DNA of 64,000 nucleotides, from positions 310,001 through 374,000 of the forward strand of contig CAJQUN010000467.1 in assembly GCA_907163345.1 (NCBI GenBank), read 5' to 3'. The first letter of the stretch is position 1; every line of letters begins with the position of its first letter. The stretch is from Haberlea rhodopensis. Its lineage: Eukaryota; Streptophyta; Magnoliopsida; Lamiales; Gesneriaceae. Positions 45,029-56,346 of this stretch are shown here, piece by piece. Both the position numbers and the translations under genes were made by a program. Below the pieces are notes generated by a model, which saw only the letters and a program-made list of their open reading frames with translations, searched no databases and had not been told where the DNA came from.

Positions 45029-46570
45029 TGATGTGACTAGAAATAGACACATCTTTAGTGCTTAATTGTCTACGATTTGGTAGGTTTTGATAGATAAATT
45101 GATACATATGCTACCTAATCGTATATTTGTGTAATTATAGGTACAATCGAAGAAAACGAGCTAAAAATGATGTGTAAATACCAAGAAGAGACATGGACAT
45201 GACAAGGACTCAAAGTTGATCAAGAAAAGGGCAAAAACGTAATTTTGGAGGTGACAATCGATCGCCCGGAAGAGGAAATCGATCGCCTATGGACAGAAAC
45301 ATTTGCATCAAAAATTACGGGTCAGCGATCGATCGCGAAGAAGTGGCGATCGATCGCCAAAGTCTACTGGAGCTCGGCGATCGATCGCCACTTTATAGCG
45401 ATCGATCGCCTCAATGATTTTTCCGAAAAATAAAAGCCTCACGATCGATCGCCACACATCAGGCGATCGATCGCCGAAGAGTCCGAAAATTAGGAAATTA
45501 GGTCTTTTACCATGTTTAGAAGATTGTAACCTATTTTATCAACCACCCATAACTCGAATTATTCAGTTCTTAGGCATAGTTTTTGATAGTTTTTCATACT
45601 CTTAGAATAATTTTAGATTTTAGATTAATTTTCTTTCAAGTTTTCTTCAAGAACAACGAAGGACGGAACCGGAATTGACAAGCCGGAATCGTGCTTCCTT
45701 TTAGTAACTCTTTCTTCTCTTATTAGTTTGATGTTTTTTAGATTAATTTTGATTGTTGTTAATCTAGTTATGAGTAGCTAAATACTTTTGTGATTCTCGG
45801 TTAAGGGAAACGATACATTGGATGTTTACGATTCTTGTGAGATAAGTTTTGATTGTTGATTTGCATTGAGAATCAATTGTTTTTCTGATTTGATTGTCAT
45901 GATTGGTATGCATGATTGTTGGACTGATCACCTAGCTATTGTTCATACAATTTAAAGCTAAATTAGATTCAAATACGGAATCGTTTGATCCATTACGAAG
46001 CAACTAAGATTAATTAAATTCCGTTTGTGAGTTTATTAAATTCTTAGGGTAAACAATTGACTAGATTAAACATAGACGCTTGGATTATGTTGTTTAGCTT
46101 CATCGATCTCACTAGTTCATATGCTATCATCGATTTAAATCTTAATCGCTTGTATTTTGATTGATTGTGTGATAAGGGTTAAACTAGAACGCTTGGGCTA
46201 CTTAACTAAACTTAAGGTGAGATAGGACTTTGATTATTGGATCAAACGTCCACGATGAATATTCATATGGAAATTGAACCATTTGTGAAGATCGATGATC
46301 GAGATAGTAAACGCCAATTGTAAAGTTAACCGAAAACCGAGAATCGCACTTTTCTCATAAGTTAATTCATCTAGATAATTTTGCATATTAGTTTAATTTT
46401 GCATCGTAGTATTATTACTTTGACTTCAAAACCCCTTTTTATTTTCGTTTTCATAAGTTAACACAAAAATATAACCTTCCTCATGGGATCGATCCCTACT
46501 CACGCTACTACATTCATTACTGTTATTAACTTGAGATGGTTAATTTGGGCGTACGCGATAAACGCTACCA
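45029..46570 (+). mobile_element. 3' LTR of element G
   Basis: TGATGTGACTAG to GCTACCA, followed by TSD CTTAT and the resumption of LTR I. One 6-base and one small deletion relative to the 5' LTR. Confidence 0.96.
45256..45475. repeat. CGATCGATCG palindrome array, LTR G (3')
   Basis: Same array as the 5' LTR. Two palindromes broken there are intact here, and one intact there is preceded by A instead of G here. Confidence 0.92.
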
Positions 46571-46575
46571 CTTAT

Positions 46576-47277
46576 CTTCCTAGCTCTTCTCCTATAACTC
46601 AAATTTAACCATTTCAACATGTTTCTTGCAATCTCTAGGAACATATGAACATGTTTCTATCATCATAGAATCCAATTAATAACATATAAACATGATATGA
46701 TTCTTCACATGAACATTTGATATTCTACTTCTCATACATCAACACCAATGACATAAATCAAGTGTAAAACCATGAATTCCTTACCAAGATATTAAGAAAT
46801 CACTTCACACAACTTCTTAGCTCAATTCACAAGTGAATCCCAAGCTCAAATCACAAAGCACTTGAAAGAGATGGAGAGGAGCTTGTGTAGGATTTTAGTA
46901 GGTGTAAAATGAGAACTATGTGATTCTCCTCCTAAATCACCTTGATATAAGGTCATTAGTTCCCTAATTCACTTGTTATCATATCATTTGGAGTTAATGA
47001 CATGTTATGAACATCTACATGAAGATGAAATTCAATTTCAAATGCAACTCCAATTCAAATTAAATTCACATGCATATTCAAATGCCTACTAATTCATGTT
47101 GCTTGATATGTTACTATTCAAATCATTGTACACCATGTTTCATTCCTTGCCATAAATCATTTCATACATGCATTAATTCATTCTTAGTTCCACCCGAACC
47201 CTCATTATCATACCGCCATGTGATATAATTACACCATAATCATATCACACGTGTATAAAACAAATCGAGGCATTACA
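46576..47277 (-). mobile_element. 3' LTR of element I, right part
   Basis: Continuation of the LTR interrupted by G, ending CGAGGCATTACA on the plus strand, directly before the I PPT. Confidence 0.9.
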
Positions 47278-47313
47278 ATTCTCCCCTACTCATTGAATTT
47301 CGTCCTCGAAATT
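47278..47313 (-). promoter_or_regulatory. 3' hairpin and PPT of element I
   Basis: Minus strand: stem AATTTCG, loop AGGA, stem CGAAATT, then CAATGAGTAGGGGAGAAT and the LTR start TGTAATGCC. Confidence 0.82.
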
Positions 47314-47370
47314 GCATATACCAACATAATACATGCATATGAGATAGACAACCTAAGTATAAATCACATA

Positions 47371-50300
47371 TCAATCACATATCAACATACCAGAAAACAA
47401 ATCCGGATACCGTTGCATCATATGCTGCTCCGTCTCCCACGTTGCCTCTTCGACACCCCGTCTATCCCACTGTACTTTAACCATAGGAATCACTTTATTA
47501 CGCAACCTGCGTTCAGCTCGATCAAAGATCATAACCGGTCGTTCCTCATACGACATATCGGTATCCAACTGTACATCAGGTAATTGTAATACATGACTCG
47601 GATCTGGTTCATACTTCCTCAACAGTGAAACATGAAAGACATCATGAATACTACTCAAGGCCGGTGGTAGTGCCAATCGATATGCCAACGTACCAATACG
47701 TTGCAACACCTCATACGGACCAACATACCGTGGAGACAATTTTCCACGCTTACCAAATCGTACTACACCTCTAAAAGGTGAAATTTTCAAGAACACACGG
47801 TCACCAACTTGAAATTCAAGTGGTCTACGTCGCTTATTAGCATAAGCAGTCTGTCTGTCCTGAGCAGCTTTAAGTTTTAATCGAATTAACTTTACTTTCT
47901 CTTCCATTTCATGAATCATATCCGGTCCATGTAAAGTAGACTGATCCACATCATCCCAATACAATGGCGATCTACATCGTCGCCCATACAAAGCCTCAAA
48001 TGGTGCCATCTGTATACTAGACTGATAACTGTTGTTATATGAAAATTCCACTAAGGGCAACGACTCTTGCCACGAGTTATCAAACTCTAATACATAGGCA
48101 CACAACATATCCTCAAGCGTCTGTATCGTACGCTCTGTTTGTCCATCTGTCTGAGGATGATATGCTGTACTCAATCGCACTTCAGTTCCCAACGCTGTCT
48201 GTAACCCTTCCCAAAAATGAGAAGTAAATCTCGGATCCCTATCCGACACAATGGAAACTGGGATACCATGTAGTCTCACTACATGTTGAATGTACAACTG
48301 TGCCATTCTCAGATATGTAAATGTCATACAATATGGCACGAAATGAGATACTTTGGTGAGTCGGTCAACAATCACCCAAATAGCATCGCAACCAGAAGAC
48401 GTCTGTGGCAAATGAGTCACAAAATCCATCGTGATATGTTCCCATTTCCACTGAGGAATTTCCAAACTGTGTAATTCACCTCTTGGTTTCTGTCTTTCCG
48501 CTTTCACTTGTTGACAGATCAAACACCGTTTCACAAAGCTCAACACATCCTGTTTCATACGTTTCCACCAAAATTGGGTACGTAAATCATGATACATTTT
48601 CTTTCCTCCAGGATGTATACTGTATCTACTACAATGAGCACGTTGTAGTAGTTCTTGGCGTAGTCCAAATATCGCAGGTACTACCCAACAGTTTCTGTAC
48701 TTCAAAGTTCCATCGCTTACAAGTACAAATTGAGATGTTTGACCTTGACGTATCATGTCCTTCCAATGTTGTACCTCATCATCAGTCATTTGTGCCGTTC
48801 TGATTTTCTCAAAAATGTCAGGTTCAACCAATAATGTTGATACCCGTACTGGCACTATTTCCACATCAAAATCATAACCCAAAGTACAACAAGAAGTCAT
48901 CAAAGCAGATAAATGAATCATCTCATCAGCTGTATGATGTACTTTTCGACTCAAGGCATCTGCTGTAAGATTAGCTTTTCCTGGATGATATTCAATCTCA
49001 CAATCATAATCTTTCAACAGATCCATCCATCTTCTTTGTCTTATATTCAACTCTGCTTGAGTAAATAGAAATTTTAAACTCTTATGATCTGTATATATGG
49101 TAAACGACGTACCATATAAATAATGTCGCCATATCTTCAAGGCAAAGACAATGGCAGCCAATTCCAGATCATGTACTGGATATTTCATTTCATGTGGCTT
49201 CAACTGTCGTGATGCATAAGCCACTACATGTTTGTCCTGCATCAATACACAACCCAAACCAAGTAAAGATGCATCAGTATATAATGCAAACCTGTCATGC
49301 TCCGATGGAATGATCAAGACTGGAGCTGTAGTCAATCGATGTTTCAATTCCTGAAAACTACGCTCACATGCCTCCGACCAGCGAAACGGTATTCCTTTCT
49401 GTGTCAAATGTGTCAATGGTTTGGCAATCGCTGAAAATCCTTCAACAAACCGTCTATAATATCCAGCCAAACCAAAGAAACTACGAATCTCTGGCACAGA
49501 AGTAGGTGCTGACCAATTCAACACTACTTCGACTTTCTTCGGATCAACTGATATACCTTATTCTGAAATTACATGCCCCAAAAAGCCGACACTAGTCAAC
49601 CAAAACTCACACTTACTGAGTTTGACATATAATTGATGTGTCCTCAACAATTGCAATACCATATGCAAATGTTGAACATGTTCTGCATCACTCTGTGAAT
49701 AGATCAGTATATCATCGATAAAGACAATGACAAATCGATCAAGGTATTCCTGGAATACTCGATTCATTAAACTCATAAAGACAGCTGGAGCATTTGTCAC
49801 TCCAAATTGCATCACCAGAAACTCATAATGTCCATAACGAGTTCTGAATCCTGTCTTCTGTATATCTACTTCCCTCACACGTATTTGATGATATCCTGAC
49901 CTCAAATCAATCTTAGAATAAATCTTTGATCCCTGCAACTGATCAAACAAATCATCAATACGAGGAAGAGGATATTTATTCTTTATTGTTACCTTTTTCA
50001 ATTGTCGATAGTCAATACACAATCGCATTGTCCCATCCTTCTTCTTAACAAATAATACCGGAGCACCCCAAGGCGATACACTAGGACGTATGTACCCCTT
50101 GTCCAATAAATCTTGCAATTGAGTTTTCAATTCTTTCAATTCAGTTGGTGCCATCCGATAAGGAGCCCGTGAAATTGCAGAAGTACCAGGTATCAAATCA
50201 ATACCAAATTCTACTTCTCGACTCGGTGGGAATCCAGGTATCTCATCTGGAAACACATCCGCATATTCTGCAACCACTGGTATATCCTCTACTTTCCTTT

Positions 50301-50932
50301 CTCTTTTCTGTTCAGTTACATCAAGGGCATAAATCAAATAACCGGCATGTCCACGTTCTAACAAACGCGACATTCGGATTGCTGATATCAAAGGAATCCT
50401 TGCCCTCGATCCCTGGCCATAGAAATACCATTGATTTCCAGTATCAGACTGAAATCTCACAATCTTCTGACAACAATCCACAACAAACTGATATTTACTC
50501 AACACATCGATTCCAAGGATGCAATCAAAATCTAGCATGTCTAATACAATCAAATCAGCATGTAGTCTATCCTCAGTCTCAAACTGAATATCACAATCAG
50601 ACACACTCTGACAAGCCATCACAGTAGTTCCCATGGGTGTCGAGACATAAAGAGGCATCAACAGTGGAGACGAGCATATATGATACTGATCAATAAAAGC
50701 TTGTGCAATAAAAGAATGTCATGCACCAGTATCAATCAACAGTAAAGCAGGATAAGTAAACAAAGTACACTTACCCGCTATCACATCATCAGGAGCTGCC
50801 TTTGCTTCCTCCCTATTCAGTGCATACACCTGAGCTTGAGGTGGTCCTGTCCTCTGTCCTCCACCAGACTGTGGTATACCCTGTGGTCTCTGATGCACTG
50901 TATTTTCTGACATTGGTCCTCTCCTCTGTTGT
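47371..50932 (-). pseudogene. gag end and complete pol of element I, only two nonsense codons
   Basis: One continuous minus-strand frame from 50932 to 47371, broken only by TGA at 50719-50721 and TAA at 49558-49560. Order: gag C-terminus, protease active site LLIDTGA (about 50735-50722), RT with FIDDIL at about 49724-49710, RNase H (YTDASLLGLGCV, TDHKSLKFL), integrase zinc finger (H..H, CLIC) and catalytic D, D, E (MDFVTHLP, VSDRDPRF, GQTERTIQTLED), and a C-terminal chromodomain (VQWDRRGVEEATWE). These domains are those of a full chromovirus pol, with gag fused in the same frame. The TGA lies directly after the protease DTGA motif. The rest of gag, the PBS and the 5' LTR are separated by the H insertion at 50933. 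This is the best preserved pol in the window. Confidence 0.95.
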
Positions 50933-51135
50933 TGATAGGCTTAGATTTTAAGTGTTTTTAACAGTAATTTCTTCCCATTTTCCGTACTTTTTCCTGGATA
51001 ATATTATGCTTTTTGGTGTTTATTCGTTTGTTTCAGGAAAATAGATCGGAAGTGGAAGAAATGAGCTAATATGAAGATAACGGGCGAAATCGAGGCAAGA
51101 AAGAGTTGAAATTAAGGAAGTGAGATTTTCGGAAT

Positions 51136-51384
51136 CTCGATCGATCGAGATTTTGTCTCGATCGATCGAGCCAGACAGTGTGCTGAGAAGAAAAGAAATT
51201 CAAATCTCGATCGATCGGACCAATTTTCCGATCGATCGAGCGAGGCAGTAACTTCAGAGCTAATTTTGGCAAAGTCTCGATCGATCGGAAGAAAATCTCG
51301 ATCGATCGAGCGAGGCAGTGAGTTTCAAAGGCTGACATGAACAGTGCACCCGATCGATCGGACGCAAATCTCGATCGATCGAGA
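51136..51384. repeat. CGATCGATCG palindrome array, LTR D1
   Basis: Eight palindromes in four pairs at about 65-70 base intervals (CTCGATCGATCGAG, GATCGATCGG). CAGT-containing words follow each pair. It ends about 50 bases before the TATA box. Confidence 0.93.
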
Positions 51385-51433
51385 CGCAAATCCAGGAAAA
51401 TCTTATCTTCCATTTTTGAAATGATTTTTGAGG

Positions 51434-51440
51434 TATAAAA
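51434..51440 (+). promoter_or_regulatory. TATA box of D-type LTR
   Basis: GAGG then TATAAAAGG, the clearest core promoter in the window. Identical copies lie in D2 (about 52619), D3 (53802), D4 (58086) and D5 (60896). Confidence 0.65.
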
Positions 51441-52118
51441 GGATAAATCACTTCCATATCAAGGGAGAGGATACCAGACGTGATTTAGGTCGAGAATAAG
51501 CATCCCTAGCCGCCGCCTAACACCGCCGAAGGAGATTCAATCTCCGTTCTTCGTCCAAAGTCGAGCCAACCTATTCCGGAGTGCAAGGAAGGAGCAAGAG
51601 AAGAAATCACGGTGCAACGCACGGATTCATCCACCGTTTATCGTATTTCTAAACTTTGATTTCTTTGATTTTCAATTCAATTTGATGTTTTTGAGGTCGA
51701 GAGACAATTAAACTCTTATGTATTTGATTTGAATTAAATCTAGTTTATTTTATCGAGTTTTAGTTTCATTGTGTTTGATTATTGATTCAATTGTGTTTGA
51801 GCGCATTGATTTCTATTGTTCATAAATTAATTGCTTGTGTAGATCAAAGTCTAGCTAACTTTGATTGAATCTGAAAGTTATAACCGATATCGAGAGATAA
51901 CGTTGTAACACACACTATTAATTTATGATGTATGTTACGATTGAGATCGAGAGATGATATCGCATACGTGAGAGCTTAGAATCGAGAGATTTAGAGTAAC
52001 AAGGTTTTGACGATTTATGCAATGTTGAATTAGTAAATAGATGCACGAGAGTGATTTATTATAATTTAATGTTAGTTTCTTTACAGCTCGAGAGAGTGTA
52101 TTGAATAATAGCGAAAAT

Positions 52119-53302
52119 GATAGGCTTAGATTTTAAGTGTTTTTAACTGTAATTTCTTCCCATTTTCCGTACTTTTTTCCTGGATGATATTATGCTTTTT
52201 GGTGTTTATTCGTTTGTTTCAGAAAATTAGATCGGAAATGGAAGAAATGAGTTAATATGAAGATAACGGGCGAAATCGAGGCGAGAAAGAGTTGAAATGA
52301 AGGAAGTGAGATTTTCGGAATCTCGATCGATCGAGATTTTATCTCGATCGATCGAGCCAGACAGTATGCTGAGAAGAAATGAATTTCAAGTCTCGATCGA
52401 TTGGAACAATTTTCCGATCGATCGAGCGAGGCAGTAACTTCAGAGCTAATTTTGGCAAAGTCTCGATCGATCGGAAGAAAATCTCGATCGATCGAGCGAG
52501 GCAGTGAGTTTCAAAGGCTGACATGAACAGTGCACCGATCGATCGGACGCAAATCTCGATCGATCGAGACGCAAATCCAGGAAAATCTTATCTTCCATTT
52601 TTGAAATGATTTTTGAGGTATAAAAGGATAAATCACTTCCATATCAAGGGAGAGGATACCAGACGTGATTTAGGTCGATAATAAGCATCCCTAGCCGCCG
52701 CCTAACACCGCCGAAGGCGATTCAATCTCCGTTCTTCGTCCAAAGTCGAGCCAACCTATTCCGGAGTGCAAGGAAGGAGCAAGAGAAGAAATCACGGTGC
52801 AACGCACGGATTCATCCACCGTTTATCGTATTTCTAAACTTTGATTTCTTTGATTTTCAATTCAATTTGATGTTTTTGAGGTCGAGAGACAATTAAACTC
52901 TTATGTATTTGATTTGAATTAAATCTAGTTTATTTTATCGAGTTTTAGTTTCATTGTGTTTGATTATTGATTCAATTGTGTTTGAGCGCATTGATTTCTA
53001 TTGTTCATAAATTAATTGCTTGTGTAGATCAAAGTCTAGCTAACTTTGATTGAATCTGAAAGTTATAACCGAGATCGAGAGATAACGTTGTAACACACAC
53101 TATTAATTTATGATGTATGTTACGATTGAGATCGAGAGATGATATCGCATACGTGAGAGCTTAGAATCGAGAGATTTAGAGTAACAAGGTTTTGACGATT
53201 TATGCAATGTTGAATTAGTAAATAGATGCACGAGAGTGATTTATTCTAATTTAATGTTAGTTTCTTTACAGCTCGAGAGAGTGTATTGAATAATAGCGAA
53301 AA
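52119..53302 (+). mobile_element. Partial LTR D2, 1,184-bp tandem copy
   Basis: Starts as a D LTR and ends at GCGAAAA, the same breakpoint as D1, directly before LTR D3. It is almost identical to D1 and shares D3-like variants at its left end. It is best explained as a unit gained by unequal exchange between D1 and D3. Confidence 0.85.
52322..52568. repeat. CGATCGATCG palindrome array, LTR D2
   Basis: As in D1, with one member changed to CGATCGATTGG. Confidence 0.92.
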
Positions 53303-54857
53303 TGATAGGCTTAGATTTTAAGTGTTTTTAACTGTAATTTCTTCCCATTTTCCGTACTTTTTTCCTGGATGATATTATGCTTTTTGGTGTTTATTCGTTT
53401 GTTTCAGAAAATTAGATCGGAAATGGAAGAAATGAGCTAATATGAAGATAACGGGCGAAATCGAGGCGAGAAAGAGTTGAAATGAAGGAAGTGAGATTTT
53501 CGGAATCTCGATCGATCGAGATTTTATCTCGATCGATCGAGCCAGACAGTATGCTGAGAAGAAATGAATTTCAAGTCTCGATCGATTGGAACAATTTTCC
53601 GATCGATCGAGCGAGGCAGTAACTTCAGAGCTAAATTTATCAAAGTCTCGATCGATCGGAAGGAAATCTCGATCGATCGAGCGAGGCAGTGAGTTTCAAA
53701 GGCTAGCATGAACAGTGCACCGATCGATCGGACGCAAATCTCGATCGATCGAGACGCAAATCCGGGAAAATCTTATCTTCCATTTTTTAAATGATTTTTG
53801 AGGTATAAAAGGATAAATCACTTCCATATCAAGGGAGAGGATACCAGACGTGATTTAGGTCGAGAATAAGCAGCCCTAGCCGCCGCCTAACGCCGCCAAA
53901 GGAGATTCAATCTCCGTTCTTCGTCCAAAGTATAGCCAATCCATTCCGGAGTGCAAGGAAGGAACAAGAGAAGAAATCACGGTGCAACGCACGGATTCAT
54001 CCACCGTTTATCGTATTTCTAAACTTTAATTTATTTGATTTTCAATTTCATTTGATGTTTTTGAGTTCGAGAGACAATTAAACTCTTATGTATTTGATTT
54101 GAATTAAATCTAGTTTATTTTATTCGAGTTTTAGTTTCGTTGTGTTTGATTATTGATTCAATTGTGTTTGAGCGCATTGATTGTTATTGTTCATAAATTA
54201 ATTGTTTGTGTAGATCAAAGTCTAGCTAGCTTTGATTGAATTTGAGAGTTATAACCGAGATCGAGAGATAACGTTGTAACACGCTCTATTAATTTATGAT
54301 GTATGTTACGATTGAGATCGAGAGATGAGATCGCATACGTGAGAACTTGGATTCGAGAGATTTAGAGTTATAAGGTTTTGACGATTTATGCAATATTGAA
54401 TTAGTAAATAGGTGCACGAGAGTGACTTATTCTAATTTAGTGTTAGTTTCTTTACAGCTCGAGAGAGTGTATCGAATAATAGCGAAAACCTTTCACCTTT
54501 AGAATCAATTGGTTGATAATTTGATAATTCAGTTGAATCATTAAAGATAACATAATTGAAATACGAACTTGGTGATTTTCTCAAGTGACTTGCCTTCGCA
54601 TATCCGGAAACGTTCATCTTATTGTTTCTTGTTTATTTTTCAGTCTTTAGTTTAAATTAGCATTAGTTAATCACCTTTGTTAATCGTAGGCTAAATATAA
54701 TTGTATTAATCTTATTTGGTACTTCTACGTTAGTCCCTGTGGATTCGACATCCCGTACTTAATTTTAACTATACTAAAACTTGACAACCGTGCACTTGCG
54801 GTAGAATCGCTTGACACTGTTCTTTGAAATATCTTTTGTTTAAAAATAAAGCGGTCA
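53303..54857 (+). mobile_element. LTR D3, complete 5' LTR of the inserted D element, 1,555 bp
   Basis: TGATAGGC to GCGGTCA, followed by a tRNA-Asp PBS. The preceding five bases, GAAAA, are the TSD of the insertion whose right end is at 61949. Confidence 0.92.
53507..53753. repeat. CGATCGATCG palindrome array, LTR D3
   Basis: Four pairs; same CGATCGATTGG variant as D2. Confidence 0.92.
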
Positions 54858-54863
54858 AGTTTT

Positions 54864-54880
54864 TGGCGCCGTTGCCGGGG
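54864..54880 (+). promoter_or_regulatory. Primer binding site of D element (tRNA-Asp)
   Basis: TGGCGCCGTTGCCGGGG, 6 bases after LTR D3. Confidence 0.9.
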
Positions 54881-55026
54881 TAATCTGTATAATATCATAC
54901 GAGATTAGTTAATTGTAATTTAGCCAATTTTATTATTGCGTTTTTGTTTTCTTTTTCTTTTTGTTATTTTCGAAAAAAAAAAAATTATTTACGTATATTA
55001 TTTGTTTTTCTTGCGAGGTACTTGTG

Positions 55027-56043
55027 ATGTTTCATCAATAAGTCTTCACAAGATTTACCCAACAATTTTCAGAGCCGTTTTATTCGGCGTGGGAGAGATT
55101 CAATGAACTGGCAGACTCATTCAGGTATCACAACTTTTTGAACTATACTCTTCTGCAACATTTCTTCAAAGGTTTGGATGCACAGACACAAGGATGGGTA
55201 TTCATAGGAGCACTGGTGACTGGGAGTCCCCTGGTTGATAGAGTTGAGGACAGTGTATTACACCTGTTCAATGATATGGCAGACTTCGATTACCACTGGC
55301 ATTTTGATCCTTCCTTGCAAGGTTGGAGTCACCAATACCCACCAGAGCCTCACTACCCTGATGATACGCACCAAACCTTTGAGCATCACGGCGAGAAGAA
55401 AGATAGTTTTGTAGAAGGAACGGCTCAATCACAGAATATGTTATTTAGACTCATGGCATCAACTGAGCAACGTTTAGAGAACCAGACCAATTATATACGT
55501 CATCTAGAGCAGCAATTTGCAATTCTAGTGGAAACCATCTCAATGAGCTGCCAAGAGGAGGAGACGAGATCTACAAATCAGGCCTGGTTACATGATGATG
55601 ATCACTCAACCAATCAAGTTTGGGGGAGTGATCCGACTCATGGGGAAGAATCAAGGGAAGTTGAGCCTATGGAAGTGATTGAGCCTACAGTGGAAAATGC
55701 ATCTGAGGAGATCATATGGGACAACGAGCCAAGAGTGAAGTTGGATGATGAGATTTTCGAGAACCTTGATATGCACCCATCGATGGAGACATGTTATATG
55801 CCATATGTGGATACGTATTTCCCATCGATGCCACCAACTTCACCGCACTACACCCCATATGAGATGAGCCATGTAAAGAATCATTCTCCCATGCTCACTA
55901 TGTCATGACGAAAGTTGTTGGAGCGACGAGTTTACACTGGAGACATCTGGCCAATCTTGAGGGCATACTGAATGAAGACCCATTAATGGTATCATACGAT
56001 ACTTACTATGGGCGGCAACCGCTCTTTGATGGTTGCTTCTATT
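55027..56043 (+). pseudogene. gag-derived ORF of element D
   Basis: Counterpart of 18241-19272. ATG 55027 is followed at the fifth codon by TAA (55039-55041). The frame then stays open to about 55863, where a small deletion moves it to an early TGA at 55906. The conserved C-terminus (GRQPLFDGC) survives out of frame downstream and ends at 56043. The half-gag motif, the helical ASTEQRLENQ segment and the acidic region are all recognisable. As this D copy is non-coding, its spread, if recent, depended on proteins from elsewhere. Confidence 0.88.
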
Positions 56044-56068
56044 GATCAAGCCGACGATTAGAAATCAG

Positions 56069-56093
56069 CGCTTCTTGGGAGGCAACCCAAGCG
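56069..56093 (+). other. Post-ORF hairpin, element D
   Basis: CGCTT, CTTGGG-AGGCAA-CCCAAG and the GCG closing arm. Confidence 0.75.
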
Positions 56094-56207
56094 TATCCTT
56101 TTGCATTTAGCTTTGTGTTATTTTCAATTTTGCATTTAGTTTGTTTTTCTCTCTTGTCGATTTTTTTTTTCTAGCATCCTTCTTTTGCGAGGTACTCAAG
56201 TGGAGCG

Positions 56208-56273
56208 ATGAACCCCTACAACAGTGGAGCTTTAAAAAGCCAAACTTCCTCAATCCTCATGCAAGCGTCTTGA
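56208..56273 (+). CDS. Conserved 21-codon small ORF in D tail
   Basis: MNPYNSG start, LMQAS end, same length as in C1. It differs from C1 at several codons without changing length. Protein-level function is unproven. Confidence 0.35.
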   Translation: MNPYNSGALKSQTSSILMQAS

Positions 56274-56308
56274 TCAGGGGAGTTTACTTTTTCCCTTTTG
56301 ATTCTTTT

Positions 56309-56346
56309 AAACATTGAGGACAATGTTTCAGTTAAGTTTGGGGGAG
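56309..56346 (+). promoter_or_regulatory. Hairpin plus internal polypurine tract, element D
   Basis: AAACATTG, loop AGGA, CAATGTTT, then CAGTTAAG and TTTGGGGGAG. Confidence 0.78.

Larger units (their letters stand above)
50933..52118 (+). mobile_element. LTR D1: first 1,186 bp of the 5' LTR of element H
   Basis: TGATAGGCTTAGATTTTAAG to GCGAAAA. The missing last 369 bases of this LTR type are found at 61955-62323, and GAAAA is repeated at 52114-52118 and 61950-61954. Hence D1 and the fragment at 61950 are one LTR of 1,555 bp split by a later insertion. On the left it breaks the gag of element I (flank GTTGT). Confidence 0.85.
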
